Positions 17,210 through 26,613 of a DNA stretch of 64,000 bases are shown one piece after another. How positions within the stretch are numbered: the stretch's first letter is position 1; the number at the start of each line of letters is the position of its first letter. Source of the stretch: Lactobacillus sp. HBUAS51381 (GTDB taxonomy: Bacteria > Bacillota > Bacilli > Lactobacillales > Lactobacillaceae); contig NZ_JAAVSC010000007.1 in assembly GCF_012641095.1 (NCBI RefSeq), positions 35,501-99,500 on the forward strand. Reading direction: 5' to 3'. Below the pieces are notes generated by a model. It had not been told where the DNA came from, did no database searches, and saw nothing but the letters and a program-made list of their open reading frames with translations. Position numbers and translations under genes: made by a program.

Positions 17210-19429
17210 CTAATCGACCGCATCAATCACAAAGACCCGCGCACTGAAGTCGGCGGAGGCGTCGACGCCCTGCGTGGTCGTCAACAAATGGGGAATGAAG
17301 AGCCCCGCGTGCATCAACTCATCGCCGAAATAGACGTGTGTGTCCCCGGCCACGCGATACCGCTGACTCGCCTGTAACCCGCGTAGATAGAGCCGGTTAT
17401 AGGCGGGATTGGGCTGATTCAGGATTTGATAACGGGCCGCAATCGCGTGGCGGCCATCACCGCTGACGACTTGCCAACTCCCAACGTTTCGGGAGCCCCT
17501 AAAGGGATTATCCAACCGGTAAAACGTCCCCTGCTGGAACAGTTCCCGGTGGGCTTGGTAGAAGGCCACTTGGACCTTGATGGCGGCCTTCTCGGCGGCC
17601 GAGCACTTGGTCACGTCAAGTTCGTAGCCCAGATCGCCGAAATAGGCCACCGCCGCGCGCGTCGCTAATGGCGTGACGCGACCGGTTTGATCGTTTGGTA
17701 CGGCGGACACGTGCGCGCCCATCATCGCCAGGGGATACCCATAGGACGTCCCAAATTGGATACGGAGCCGCTCCACGGCATCGGTATCGTCACTGGCCCA
17801 CGCTTGCGGGGCATAGGCCATCATCCCCAGATCAAATCGACCACCACCGGATGCACAAGATTCAAACAACACCTGAGGATAGGTCGTCGTCAACCGCGCG
17901 TAGAGGTGATAAACGCCCAACATATAACGATGGGCAAACTCCACCTGCCGATCGGCCGGCAATGTCGGGCTAAACGCCTCCGTGATATTGCGATTCATAT
18001 CCCACTTGATGTAGTCCAGATGCGCCGCACGAATCAGGTGACTAATTTTATCATATAAGTAATCCACCACTGCCGGATTAGCCATATCGAGAACGAATTG
18101 ATTCCGTCCGGGGGTCATTTCCCGGTGGGGTGCACCGACCGTCCAGTCGGGATGGGCGCGATACAAGTCGCTGTCAATGGAGATCATTTCCGGCTCGAAC
18201 CACAGACCAAATTGGAGGTCCATGGCGTGAATTTGGTCGGCTAAGTGGGCGATGCCGTTCGGTAATTTGGCCGCGTAGACGTCCCAGTCCCCAAGCGACG
18301 TGGTATCGTCGTCTCGGTGACCGAACCAGCCATCGTCCAAGACAAACATTTCAATCCCCAGCTGCTTGGATTCCCGGGCGATCGCCAGTAATTTATCTTC
18401 ATCAAAGTCAAAGTACGTGCCCTCCCAGTTGTTGATCAGCACGGGCCGTGGCTGCTGCGCGAAGCGGGGATTGACCAAATGGTGCTGATAGAACGTCCCC
18501 ATCTGCTGGCTCAGTTGGTTCAACCCCTCGCTGGTGTAACTCAGGACGGCTTCCGGCGTTTGAAAACTCTGACCGACCGCCAGCTGCCAGCCGAATTCAG
18601 TCGGATTAATCCCGCTTAAGACCCGGGCCGTGCCAAAGGCGTCAACTTCCACCTGATCCAGAAAATTACCGGAGTACACCAGGTTGACGCCCAACGCCGC
18701 GCCCTGGTCTTCGGTTGTCTCCGGCCGTGCTAGAATGATCGCGGGATTCTGTTGATGACTGGAAGCCCCGCGCAGACTACCGACGCTCTGAATCCCACTA
18801 CGAAGTCGTTGACGAATCAAGTGGCGTTCACGCGCCCAACTCCCGGAGAACTGCAGGAGGTCGTAGTTGGCATCCGGGAGGTCCAGCTGTAGGCTCAGGG
18901 CGCGGTTCACCATGACCGTCGTCTGTCCCTGATTGGTAAATTTAGCACTACGAACGATGACGTCTTGATGGGGAAAGACCGCATAACTCAAGGTCATGGT
19001 CAACCCGGTGACGGCATCCCCCAACGTGATCATCAGGGTCTGGGCATCGTCATCGCAATCGTCAAACGTAGACGGTAAGTCTTGTAGCCGTTGTTTTCCA
19101 GACAGGAGGCGATAATCCCGATAGCGAAACTCGCTGATCCGACTACCATCCGCACCGGTCAGTTGAAAGGCCGGGTCCCGGTAGTCCCCCTTGCCTAGAC
19201 TGGCAAACTCCTGTTTCAACGTTTCGGGCTGAAAGTCGGGATGATCCAGCCGCCACGCCGGAATGGCCCCGTGCTCTTCCCGCACCGCCAGCTCGGGAAA
19301 GGCCGGTTGATCGTGAAGTCGCTGGCCGTAATACAGTTGACCCAACTCCCCATTCGCCATCACGTGAAAAATGTAGCTGGTGTGATCCGTTTGCAGGTGA
19401 AACTGGCGATCCTTGACTAAGATTGACAT
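17210..19429 (-). CDS. melA: alpha-galactosidase, GH36
   Basis: The 739-residue enzyme removes terminal alpha-galactose from melibiose, raffinose or stachyose. The nucleophile Asp is in YIKWDMNRN, the acid/base Asp is in QAWASDDTDA, and the substrate loop FESCASGGGRFDLGMM is intact. Length and start (MSILVKDRQFHLQTDHTSY) agree with lactobacillus MelA. GGGAGA precedes the ATG. It lies between ypsA and recU, which are usually neighbours, so it looks inserted. No transporter is adjacent. A CRE-like site upstream suggests glucose repression. Confidence 0.93.
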   Translation of the reverse strand: MSILVKDRQFHLQTDHTSYIFHVMANGELGQLYYGQRLHDQPAFPELAVREEHGAIPAWRLDHPDFQPETLKQEFASLGKGDYRDPAFQLTGADGSRISEFRYRDYRLLSGKQRLQDLPSTFDDCDDDAQTLMITLGDAVTGLTMTLSYAVFPHQDVIVRSAKFTNQGQTTVMVNRALSLQLDLPDANYDLLQFSGSWARERHLIRQRLRSGIQSVGSLRGASSHQQNPAIILARPETTEDQGAALGVNLVYSGNFLDQVEVDAFGTARVLSGINPTEFGWQLAVGQSFQTPEAVLSYTSEGLNQLSQQMGTFYQHHLVNPRFAQQPRPVLINNWEGTYFDFDEDKLLAIARESKQLGIEMFVLDDGWFGHRDDDTTSLGDWDVYAAKLPNGIAHLADQIHAMDLQFGLWFEPEMISIDSDLYRAHPDWTVGAPHREMTPGRNQFVLDMANPAVVDYLYDKISHLIRAAHLDYIKWDMNRNITEAFSPTLPADRQVEFAHRYMLGVYHLYARLTTTYPQVLFESCASGGGRFDLGMMAYAPQAWASDDTDAVERLRIQFGTSYGYPLAMMGAHVSAVPNDQTGRVTPLATRAAVAYFGDLGYELDVTKCSAAEKAAIKVQVAFYQAHRELFQQGTFYRLDNPFRGSRNVGSWQVVSGDGRHAIAARYQILNQPNPAYNRLYLRGLQASQRYRVAGDTHVYFGDELMHAGLFIPHLLTTTQGVDASADFSARVFVIDAVD

Positions 19430-19479
19430 AGCGATTCTCCCTTCATGATTGCAAACACTTAAAGTTATCGTAGCACATT

Positions 19480-19495
19480 TTGTAAGCGCTGACAG
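19480..19495 (-). promoter_or_regulatory. CRE-like catabolite repression site
   Basis: TTGTAAGCGCTGACAG fits the CcpA site consensus WTGNNARCGNWWWCAW at 14 of 16 positions, 51 bp upstream of the melA start. The rest of 19496-19833 shows no gene. Confidence 0.55.
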
Positions 19496-19830
19496 CTAGG
19501 CCGGTGATAACTTTTAAAAAGCTTCCTTACGGCTAGTCAACGCCAGCCGGCGGATTCGATCCATCGTGGGCCTCGTTGCGCAAGATGCGTAGACCACCTT
19601 ACAAACCGCAACGCACTTAACCGTGGGCGGCCACAACGACTTTCCTCATCATCTCCCTCCCGCCAGCGCCCTAGCAACCGGTGAAACGACTGGCAATTTC
19701 CGAAAGTTGCCGCGGCCCACCGTTCCGTTTTCCGGGTACGATCAAGGGGTTAGGCGTTACCGGAAAAGTGATTTTAAAAAGAAAACATTTCTTTAGAATT
19801 TGTTTGGGAGTTTTTATTTCCGGGTCAGCT

Positions 19831-19839
19831 TGGTATAAT
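19831..19839 (+). promoter_or_regulatory. recU-pbp1A promoter, extended -10
   Basis: TGGTATAAT is an extended -10, 55 bp upstream of the recU start. The -35 region (TTTTTA, 17 bp further up) is weak, as is common with extended -10 promoters. Confidence 0.5.
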
Positions 19840-19893
19840 GTCAATAACTGGGCCACAAATGAAAGCCAGCTTTCAGCAAGGAGTGAGGAGTCA

Positions 19894-20502
19894 ATGACTA
19901 TTCGGTATCCTAATGGGCATGCCTACCAAGCGCCAGCAACCTCTACGGGGCCCAAATTTACCAGCCACTACACCAATTACGGTAAGCGGGGTATGACGCT
20001 GGAAGAGGAACTGAACCAAAGTAATACCTATTATCAAGCACACGGTCTGGCCGTCGTCCACAAGAAACCGACGCCCATCCAGATCGTCAAGGTCGACTAT
20101 CCTAAACGGAGTGCTGCGGTCATCAAGGAAGCTTACTTCAGTACCGCGTCAACGACCGATTACAACGGTGTCTACCAAGGACACTACCTAGATTTTGACG
20201 CCAAGGAGACCAAGAATCAGGCGTCGTTTCCACTCAAGAACTTCCATCAACATCAGATTGATCACATGCGGGCCTGCATCGTTCAAGGCGGTATCTGTTT
20301 TGCTATTATCAAATTCGTCAATCGCCAAGAAACCTACCTGTACCCCGCCACCGATCTATTTGCTTTTTGGGATGATCAAGCCACCGGCGGACGCAAATCC
20401 ATTCCTTACACGGAAATTGCCGCTAGTGGTATCAAGATTACCGCACAGCTACAACTACCGGTGCCCTATCTTAACGCCGTGGACCAACTACTGAAGCGGT
20501 AG
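19894..20502 (+). CDS. recU: Holliday junction resolvase RecU
   Basis: The 202-residue protein is RecU, which cuts four-way junctions in recombination and chromosome segregation. The N-terminus MTIRYPNGHAY and the NYGKRGMTLEEELNQSN stretch are typical, and the catalytic residues lie in YQGHYLDFDAKETKN and the following FPLKNFHQHQ. The ATG at 19894 has AGGAG upstream; the open frame that extends to 19681 lacks a ribosome site. pbp1A follows 30 bp later, the normal recU-ponA pair. Confidence 0.95.
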   Translation: MTIRYPNGHAYQAPATSTGPKFTSHYTNYGKRGMTLEEELNQSNTYYQAHGLAVVHKKPTPIQIVKVDYPKRSAAVIKEAYFSTASTTDYNGVYQGHYLDFDAKETKNQASFPLKNFHQHQIDHMRACIVQGGICFAIIKFVNRQETYLYPATDLFAFWDDQATGGRKSIPYTEIAASGIKITAQLQLPVPYLNAVDQLLKR

Positions 20503-20532
20503 CTGACACGTTTAAACGCAAAGGAGATTACC

Positions 20533-22863
20533 ATGTCTAGTAACAATTCAAGCAGAGAGACCCGGATGAGTCGCAATGCCGAACGCAATGTCAGACCCAC
20601 CGGAAAATCCGGTGGGCCTAAACGGCCGCATAGTGGCTGGCGAACCTTTCGCCGGGTACTCTTCGTCATCGTCGCGATTGGGATCCTGGGGATTCTCTTT
20701 GGTGCCGGTCTGTTCTTTTTCTACGCGCAGAGTGCCCCTAAGATTTCTCAGGCCGCCCTTTCCAGTGACGCCTCGACGCGGGTCTACGATGCCAACGGGA
20801 CCGTCATCTCACGGTTGGGCGCGCAGAACCGAAGCTACGTCAAATCTAAGAACATCCCGGATGCCCTGAAAAAGGCGGTGGTCTCAACCGAAGACCGCCG
20901 TTTCTACAAGAACAACGGGGTTGATCCCATCCGAATTGTGGGGGCCGCTTTGGCAAACGTCACCGGCTCTTCCCTAGGGATGCAAGGGGGCAGTACCCTG
21001 ACCCAGCAGTTGGTGAAGCTCTCCGTCTTCTCCACCGCGGCATCCGATCGAACGCTCAAGCGTAAGGCCCAGGAGGCCTGGTTGGCGCTCAAGGTCGACC
21101 ACAATTTCTCCAAGGACCAGATTCTTGAGTACTACATCAACAAGGTCTACATGGGGAACGGCGTCTACGGTATGCAGACGGCCGCACAGTATTATTATGG
21201 TAAGAACCTGAAGAATCTCGACCTGGCGCAGCTGGCGATGTTGGCCGGCATGCCCCAGTCCCCCACGAACTATGATCCCATTGCTTATCCGGATCTGGCC
21301 AAGAAGCGGCGGGACCTCGTCCTAGATGCCATGGCAAAAAACAACGTCATTACCACGGCACAAGCGGATCAGGCTAAGGCAACCAGTGTTAAAACTGGAC
21401 TGGCCTCTTCCCACAAATCCACGGCGACTGCCAGTCACAAGACCACCAAGGTGATTGACGCTTACTTAAAGCAAGTCTACGCCGAGCTGAAGGCCAAGGG
21501 CTATAACACCACAACCGGTGGCCTCAAGGTTTATACGAACCTCGACATGGGCGCCCAAAAGACGCTGTATAACATCGTCAACGGCAGTAGCTACGTGAAC
21601 TTCCCTTCAAACAAATTCCAGGTCGGCTCAACCATTGTTGATCCCAACAACGGGAAAGTTGTCGCCATGATTGGTGGCCGGAAGACGGGGAACGTCACGT
21701 TTGGTCTGAACCGAGCCGTGCAAACCGACCGGTCCAGTGCCTCGACGGCTAAGCCCTTGATGGACTACGGACCCGCCATTGAGTATCTGAACTATCCGAC
21801 CTACGAACCCGTTAAGGATACGGCGTTTACGTATCCGGGAACCACCAAGAATCTGTATGACTGGGATAGAAAATATCAAGGCACCATCACCATGCGTAAG
21901 GCACTTTACGAATCACGGAACATTCCAGCGATTCGAACGCTCCAAAATGTCGGGATCAAAAAGGCAACAACGTTCCTCGATGGCTTGGGACTGTCCTTTG
22001 ACAAGACCTTGACCCTGCAAAACGGGATTGGCCTGTACATCTCGACCGAGCAGGAAGCCGCCGCTTATGCCGCCTTTGCTAATGGTGGGACCTACTACAA
22101 GCCTTACCTGGTATCCAAGGTGGTGACGCAGGATGGCAAGGCCCACAACTACGTCTCTACTGGGAAGAAAGCCATGAGCGCCGCGACCGCCTTCATGTTG
22201 ACCGACATGATGAAAGATGTCATGACCAACGAGAACGGGTCTGGTCGCTCCGCCGCCATTTCTGGCCTGTATCAAGCCGGAAAGACCGGGACAGACTCCT
22301 ACCCTGATGATTATGCGGATAAGGTCCCAGACGGCGCCACCATGGACTCCTGGTTCACGGGATATACCAAGAACTATTCGGTTTCCGTGTGGACCGGTTA
22401 CGACAAGCAATTCCAGACGGGCCACTACGTCAGTGAAACTCAGACGACTATCGCTCAGGAGATCTATAAATACACGATGAGTTATCTGGCTTCTAAGAGT
22501 ACCAACGTCAACTGGACCAAGCCAAGTACGGTCACGGAGACGACTCAAAATGGTAAGACCGAGTACTACGTCACCGGTCATCCGGGAACGGTCTCCGATA
22601 CCACGTCAACCAGTCAGTACGGGTCGACCAATACCACGAGTTCTTCGGCTTACAGTAGCAACGGTCAGGTGACGACCAACTCTAGCAGTAGTTACCGGAC
22701 GAACTCCTCGTCAACCAGTCAATCCAGCTCCAGCAAGGAATCTTCCAGCACGGAACAAACCACTGGCGGTGGTAACAACGGTAATGACGATAATAACACC
22801 ACAAATTCCAGCTCCACGAACACCTCCTCTGCGACAACCACGCAGGATAAGGATAATAATTAG
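20533..22863 (+). CDS. pbp1A: class A penicillin-binding protein 1A
   Basis: A 776-residue bifunctional wall synthase. A basic cytoplasmic start is followed by a membrane anchor (about 43-66). The glycosyltransferase domain has STEDRRFYKNNGVDP and GGSTLTQQLVKL (about 116-160) and ends with AGMPQSPTNYDP. In the transpeptidase domain the Ser is in STAK near residue 404, SRN follows in YESRNIP, and KTGT is near 584. The last 90 residues are a Ser/Thr/Asn-rich tail. AAGGAG precedes the ATG. It is co-transcribed with recU. Confidence 0.95.
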   Translation: MSSNNSSRETRMSRNAERNVRPTGKSGGPKRPHSGWRTFRRVLFVIVAIGILGILFGAGLFFFYAQSAPKISQAALSSDASTRVYDANGTVISRLGAQNRSYVKSKNIPDALKKAVVSTEDRRFYKNNGVDPIRIVGAALANVTGSSLGMQGGSTLTQQLVKLSVFSTAASDRTLKRKAQEAWLALKVDHNFSKDQILEYYINKVYMGNGVYGMQTAAQYYYGKNLKNLDLAQLAMLAGMPQSPTNYDPIAYPDLAKKRRDLVLDAMAKNNVITTAQADQAKATSVKTGLASSHKSTATASHKTTKVIDAYLKQVYAELKAKGYNTTTGGLKVYTNLDMGAQKTLYNIVNGSSYVNFPSNKFQVGSTIVDPNNGKVVAMIGGRKTGNVTFGLNRAVQTDRSSASTAKPLMDYGPAIEYLNYPTYEPVKDTAFTYPGTTKNLYDWDRKYQGTITMRKALYESRNIPAIRTLQNVGIKKATTFLDGLGLSFDKTLTLQNGIGLYISTEQEAAAYAAFANGGTYYKPYLVSKVVTQDGKAHNYVSTGKKAMSAATAFMLTDMMKDVMTNENGSGRSAAISGLYQAGKTGTDSYPDDYADKVPDGATMDSWFTGYTKNYSVSVWTGYDKQFQTGHYVSETQTTIAQEIYKYTMSYLASKSTNVNWTKPSTVTETTQNGKTEYYVTGHPGTVSDTTSTSQYGSTNTTSSSAYSSNGQVTTNSSSSYRTNSSSTSQSSSSKESSSTEQTTGGGNNGNDDNNTTNSSSTNTSSATTTQDKDNN

Positions 22864-22875
22864 TTAGCTAAACCC

Positions 22876-22925
22876 CAAAACCAGCGGTGCATGGCCCCTC
22901 AACAGGTCATGTACCGCTGGTTTTT
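22876..22925 (+). terminator. intrinsic terminator of recU-pbp1A
   Basis: AAAACCAGCGGTGCATG and CATGTACCGCTGGTTTTT form a long hairpin ending in T residues, 13 bp after the pbp1A stop. Confidence 0.85.
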
Positions 22926-22969
22926 ACTGTCTTTTTATCGCCCAATTACCGTCACAGTCTCACTGATAG

Positions 22970-23550
22970 CTAAGGCTGAAATATTTTGATTCCAATCCGG
23001 AAAGGAATGCCAGTCACTACTTCTCCTGAGGCGTCTTGGTGAGTTGGTCCTCGACGTATTTTTCGACAACCGCCTGACTCATATTACCCAGTGTACTCAT
23101 GTAATAACTGTTCGACCAGAGATGCCCACCCCAGAGTTGTTGCTTGGTGGCGGGATGCTTCTCAAAAAATAGTCGTGCAGAGGCCCCCTTAAAGGCCTTG
23201 ACAATATTTGTGGGTGCGTATTTGGGCTTGAAGCTGATTAACAGATGAACATGATCCGGCATGACTGCCATCGTTTCCACGGTGACCTCATTCAGTTGGG
23301 CAATTCGCGTTAGAATTGTCTTCATGTCAGAAACGAGACTTGGCGTCGTAAAAATAGGCTTTCGATACTTTGTGACCCAAATTAAGTGAAAATGAAAATT
23401 ATAGACATAACCTCGTTCATAAATCGCATCCGGTATCCGGCTAACTTCTTTACTCATCTACATCCTCCTATAATATTATTTATAAGCATTTTAAGCACGT
23501 GTTGATTGTCTTATATGATACCATAGTTCCATGGACAAAGGTGGAATTGA
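22970..23550 (-). mobile_element. IS200-like insertion sequence, ends approximate
   Basis: A single TnpA gene is flanked by short imperfect hairpins, as in IS200 elements, which end in subterminal hairpins rather than inverted repeats. On the minus strand the right one is ATTCC-10 bp-GGAAT just past the stop (22989-23008). The left one is TTCCA-10 bp-TGGAA (23526-23545) upstream of the gene. The true cut sites are probably a few bases outside and are not fixed here. Confidence 0.6.
23017..23457 (-). CDS. tnpA: IS200/IS605 family transposase TnpA
   Basis: The 146-residue Y1 transposase moves single-stranded DNA. The HUH metal motif is in MPDHVHLLISF (about residues 65-75) and the catalytic Tyr is in VVEKYVEDQL near the C-terminus. 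WVTKYRKPIF is also typical. The frame is intact, so it may be active. No tnpB follows, which makes it IS200-like rather than IS605-like. AGGAGG lies upstream of the ATG. It sits between pbp1A and the PAP2 gene. Confidence 0.92.
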   Translation of the reverse strand: MSKEVSRIPDAIYERGYVYNFHFHLIWVTKYRKPIFTTPSLVSDMKTILTRIAQLNEVTVETMAVMPDHVHLLISFKPKYAPTNIVKAFKGASARLFFEKHPATKQQLWGGHLWSNSYYMSTLGNMSQAVVEKYVEDQLTKTPQEK

Positions 23551-23637
23551 CTTGCGTAAAATGATGGTCCAGTTACCATGTCCTTACAACATAAGGTAGC
23601 CAACCGGTAAATCGCTGACTTCAGGCAGGAGTGGTTG

Positions 23638-23769
23638 ATGTATTGGGTTTATGCCTGCACAGCTAATTGCCAGTTTGACGGCCATACGTTGACTGTCAGC
23701 GGCATTGGACTACCTCAAAACGATGTGGCCTTTTTTACTGAAAAATTAATGAAAACAGGTCATTATTAG
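23638..23769 (+). CDS. possible small protein, 43 residues
   Basis: A short open frame begins MYWVYACTANCQFDGHTL and ends KLMKTGHY. AGGAG sits six bases before the ATG, which is good spacing. It lies between the IS200-like element and the PAP2 gene, where I otherwise see no gene. It resembles no family I know and may be a remnant; codon use is not decisive at this length. Confidence 0.35.
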   Translation: MYWVYACTANCQFDGHTLTVSGIGLPQNDVAFFTEKLMKTGHY

Positions 23770-23933
23770 TCTTGCAATACTTAAATATTAGCGTGCTTAT
23801 CGTTGTGTATCGGTTTGGTATGGTTCACGTATAGGTTTGATGAAGCCGCCCACATCACGGTTCAAGTCGGGTATGATGAAAATTGAAACACAGAATGAAA
23901 ATATATCTTTCAACGTGAAAGGCAGGAATTTCT

Positions 23934-25661
23934 ATGAAAATCAGACAACGTACCTGGACTAAACGAGCCGCCGCGATTCTCTCATTGGTCGCCGTAACGC
24001 TTCCCATGGCAACCAACGTGGCGCAAGCCAGCACAACCGCGCAATTAGCGCCGCAACGGGCCGTGTATGGCTACTTTATGGATACATACAAGCAAAACGT
24101 GTCGACCTATAAGACGGCAGCCAACAATCCAATGATTGGGATGCTTGCCGAATTTTCCAACTACTACGCGGATGGCAAGAATCTGAATAAAGCGTTAATG
24201 CAGGAAAACATTGACAAGTCCGCACAGATTACCCAGAACCGGACACCCGCAGAAGAAGAACGTTCCTACTTAACCGACCGGCGAGATCTCCGCTATAGCG
24301 TCATCAACGCGCTTGGCCCTTACGCACCCGCATTTATCAAAAACGCAAACGCACAAACGCCTTTCCACAAAATGCCAAACACACCCGATCCGGTCAACCA
24401 AAAACACGCTCACGTTGATTGGGCCGATGAAAATGCCAAATTAGGACCGATCGTGGCCTTCATGAATCACAATTCTTACACCGCCTACTCCAACACCGGC
24501 ATTGTAAAAAGCGTTGTTCGCTACAAACGCCCCTACCGTTGGAGTACCGACGTTAAACCCTTACCCGCGCTTTCAAAAATTATGGCTGCGGCTCCCGCAA
24601 CTGATTTTGACTTTGCTAGCGGCCACACCACTACAGGCTTTGAAGATGGTCTGTCACTAGCTTACGCGTTCCCAGAAAGATTCCAAGAACTCCTCACGCG
24701 TTCCTCCGAGATTGGACTTGACCGTGTCATCGCCGGACGTCACTCGCCACTTGCCGTTATGGGTGGCCGGATGGCGGGGAGTGCCGTTGTCGCTTCAGCT
24801 TTGAATAATTTCAGTAACCAGGACATGATGAAAAAGGCCTATGACGCTGCACATTCCGCTGATTTACTAGGAAGCAAGGATGCCTCGGCCCAGGATGATT
24901 TCGCTGACTACCAAAAGAACCGTGAAGACTACCGTTACCGAATGACTTACGGCTTCAAGCAAATTGGGAACCCCAATGTTGACATGCACGTTCCCAAGGG
25001 GGCCGAAGCTTTGCTTGCAACTCGTCTCCCTTATCTAACGGACACGCAACGTCGCGATGTTCTGTTCACGACTGGTATGCCTTCCGGTTATCCTTTAATG
25101 GATGATGCCGAAGGCTGGGGCCGCTTAGACCTCTTCTCTGCTGCCAGTGGTTATGGCAAGTTCAACGACGCCGTTACGGTGAAGATGAACGCTGCTAAGG
25201 GCGGCTTCAATGCCCAAGATAATTGGCGTAACGACATCTCCGGTAAGGGATCATTAATCAAGGCTGGTAGTGGCTCACTCCAATTGAGTGGCGACAACAC
25301 TTATGCCGGTGGCGTGAGCGTAAAGGGTGGCACGTTACGATTGGCCTCCGCCACGGCTGCTGGTAAGGGTAACGTACAAGTCAAGCGCGGTGCCCTTCAA
25401 CTGAGCGCTCAAAAGGTCACAATCAAGGGACGCTACCAACAAGCCAAGAACGGTCAATTGTCCCTAGCGAAGACTGCCCGTTTGGCCGTTAAGAAGAATG
25501 CCCAGCTAGCCGGTACGTTGAAGTTAACGGCTGGTCGTTTGAAAAATGGGGCTACGATTATGACCTTCCGCAGTCATAAGGGTAAATTTGCCCACGTGAC
25601 GGGTCTTTCAAAGGGCTGGCACGTCGTTTATACGAAGCATGCCGTTAAATTAGTCAAATAG
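23934..25661 (+). CDS. secreted PAP2-type acid phosphatase with beta-strand repeat tail
   Basis: A 575-residue exported protein. A signal peptide (about 1-32) ends in NVAQAS. The PAP2/acid phosphatase core has VVRYKRPYRW near residue 198, FDFASGHTTTG near 228 with the first catalytic His, and DRVIAGRHSPLAVMGGR near 262-278 with the second. The usual Asp four residues after that His is Ala here. Residues 435-470 (SLIKAGSGSLQLSGDNTYAG) match the autotransporter-associated beta-strand repeat. No LPxTG or membrane anchor is seen, so it is probably released or wall-bound. The natural substrate is unknown. Confidence 0.82.
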   Translation: MKIRQRTWTKRAAAILSLVAVTLPMATNVAQASTTAQLAPQRAVYGYFMDTYKQNVSTYKTAANNPMIGMLAEFSNYYADGKNLNKALMQENIDKSAQITQNRTPAEEERSYLTDRRDLRYSVINALGPYAPAFIKNANAQTPFHKMPNTPDPVNQKHAHVDWADENAKLGPIVAFMNHNSYTAYSNTGIVKSVVRYKRPYRWSTDVKPLPALSKIMAAAPATDFDFASGHTTTGFEDGLSLAYAFPERFQELLTRSSEIGLDRVIAGRHSPLAVMGGRMAGSAVVASALNNFSNQDMMKKAYDAAHSADLLGSKDASAQDDFADYQKNREDYRYRMTYGFKQIGNPNVDMHVPKGAEALLATRLPYLTDTQRRDVLFTTGMPSGYPLMDDAEGWGRLDLFSAASGYGKFNDAVTVKMNAAKGGFNAQDNWRNDISGKGSLIKAGSGSLQLSGDNTYAGGVSVKGGTLRLASATAAGKGNVQVKRGALQLSAQKVTIKGRYQQAKNGQLSLAKTARLAVKKNAQLAGTLKLTAGRLKNGATIMTFRSHKGKFAHVTGLSKGWHVVYTKHAVKLVK

Positions 25662-25669
25662 TTCCAATC

Positions 25670-25713
25670 AAAAGATCCAGTGGCCACTAAAAATTGCGCC
25701 ACTGGATCTTTTA
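25670..25713 (+). terminator. intrinsic terminator of PAP2 phosphatase gene
   Basis: AAAAGATCCAGTGGC and GCCACTGGATCTTTT form a perfect 15-base stem, starting eight bases after the stop. Confidence 0.85.
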
Positions 25714-25782
25714 TCTGCTTAAGTGCTTTTAAAATGCCTAGACGCCATTACGTAAAGTAAACCATGCGCTTCGCAACAGGTC

Positions 25783-26481
25783 CTAATTATCCGTCAATTT
25801 AAAAATCGGAACGTCGGGGATATCGTTGCCCGGTGTCGACGTTGGTTTCGAGCTAGAACGCGGATTCTGCCGCTCTTTTTCACGTTGCACCTGAGCAGCG
25901 GTCTTCAAGTTCTTCTTTTCCCAGCTTAACAGGATGCGGTCCATGTACTTCAGACTGTAGGCCTGACTGAGCACCGCTTCTTTTAGCGCCAGCTGAATGA
26001 GTTCGGGGCGGTAGTGATCATCGTCCAACCACTGATTGATACTCTCCATCTCCAGGGGTGAAAGGGGCCGCCCGAATTCCGTTTCAATCTGGTTAAAAAC
26101 GGTCGCCCGGTCGTTTGTCGCGGCCTGTTTCACTTCTTTTTGAGTCGTCTGTACCGCTAGTTGGCTCAGCTTTTCCAGTAGCAACCGAAAGTCGTAGGCG
26201 TCTTGTTTCTGCCCGTGACCATCTGGCACACTGGTGATCGTCATCAACTTATTGGCGATCAATTCGTGGAGCACCTGATAGACCTGCTGTTTGTCCCAGC
26301 CCAGATGCACGGCCAAAACATCCGCTTCGGGCATCTGCTGACCACGGTCCATATAGCGGCGCAACTGCAAGAAGACCAACAGTTGGTCGGTCGTCATCCC
26401 CACCTCACGGAAATGATCCAACAAATAGTTGGCAATACTGGTTTGACCAGCCTGAATATAGCGTTGGGTAAACTCTTCCAT
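25783..26481 (-). CDS. dnaD: replication initiation protein DnaD
   Basis: The 232-residue protein has the DnaD layout: an N-terminal winged-helix domain (about 10-95, with TTDQLLVFLQLRRYMDRG) and a C-terminal DnaD domain (FGRPLSPLEMESINQWLDDD to YSLKYMDRILLSWEKKNLKT). A disordered tail ends FKLTDN. DnaD helps DnaA and DnaB load the replicative helicase. GGGGGAT lies before the ATG at 26481; the longer in-frame start is rejected. In relatives nth follows dnaD; here the next plus-strand gene is the PAP2 phosphatase. Confidence 0.93.
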   Translation of the reverse strand: MEEFTQRYIQAGQTSIANYLLDHFREVGMTTDQLLVFLQLRRYMDRGQQMPEADVLAVHLGWDKQQVYQVLHELIANKLMTITSVPDGHGQKQDAYDFRLLLEKLSQLAVQTTQKEVKQAATNDRATVFNQIETEFGRPLSPLEMESINQWLDDDHYRPELIQLALKEAVLSQAYSLKYMDRILLSWEKKNLKTAAQVQREKERQNPRSSSKPTSTPGNDIPDVPIFKLTDN

Positions 26482-26613
26482 CTCAAAATCCCCCTGTCTC
26501 TCGTTCGCCACCGGCCTGTAAAACTGGGCCAGTGGCAAGAAACGACCGAACCCGCAGAATGCAGCTCGATCGTCTCAATTGTTCATGTTGCATTTCAATT
26601 TAAAAATCACCAG

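Noticed and set aside
17426..18435. Long plus-strand open frames inside melA
   Set aside because: Shadows of a GC-rich gene on the other strand; no ribosome site and no domain.
19681..19893. N-terminal extension of recU
   Set aside because: It precedes the promoter-like extended -10 and a better start at 19894.
21913..22581. 222-codon minus-strand frame inside pbp1A
   Set aside because: Antisense of a strongly supported PBP; composition of the frame follows pbp1A codons.
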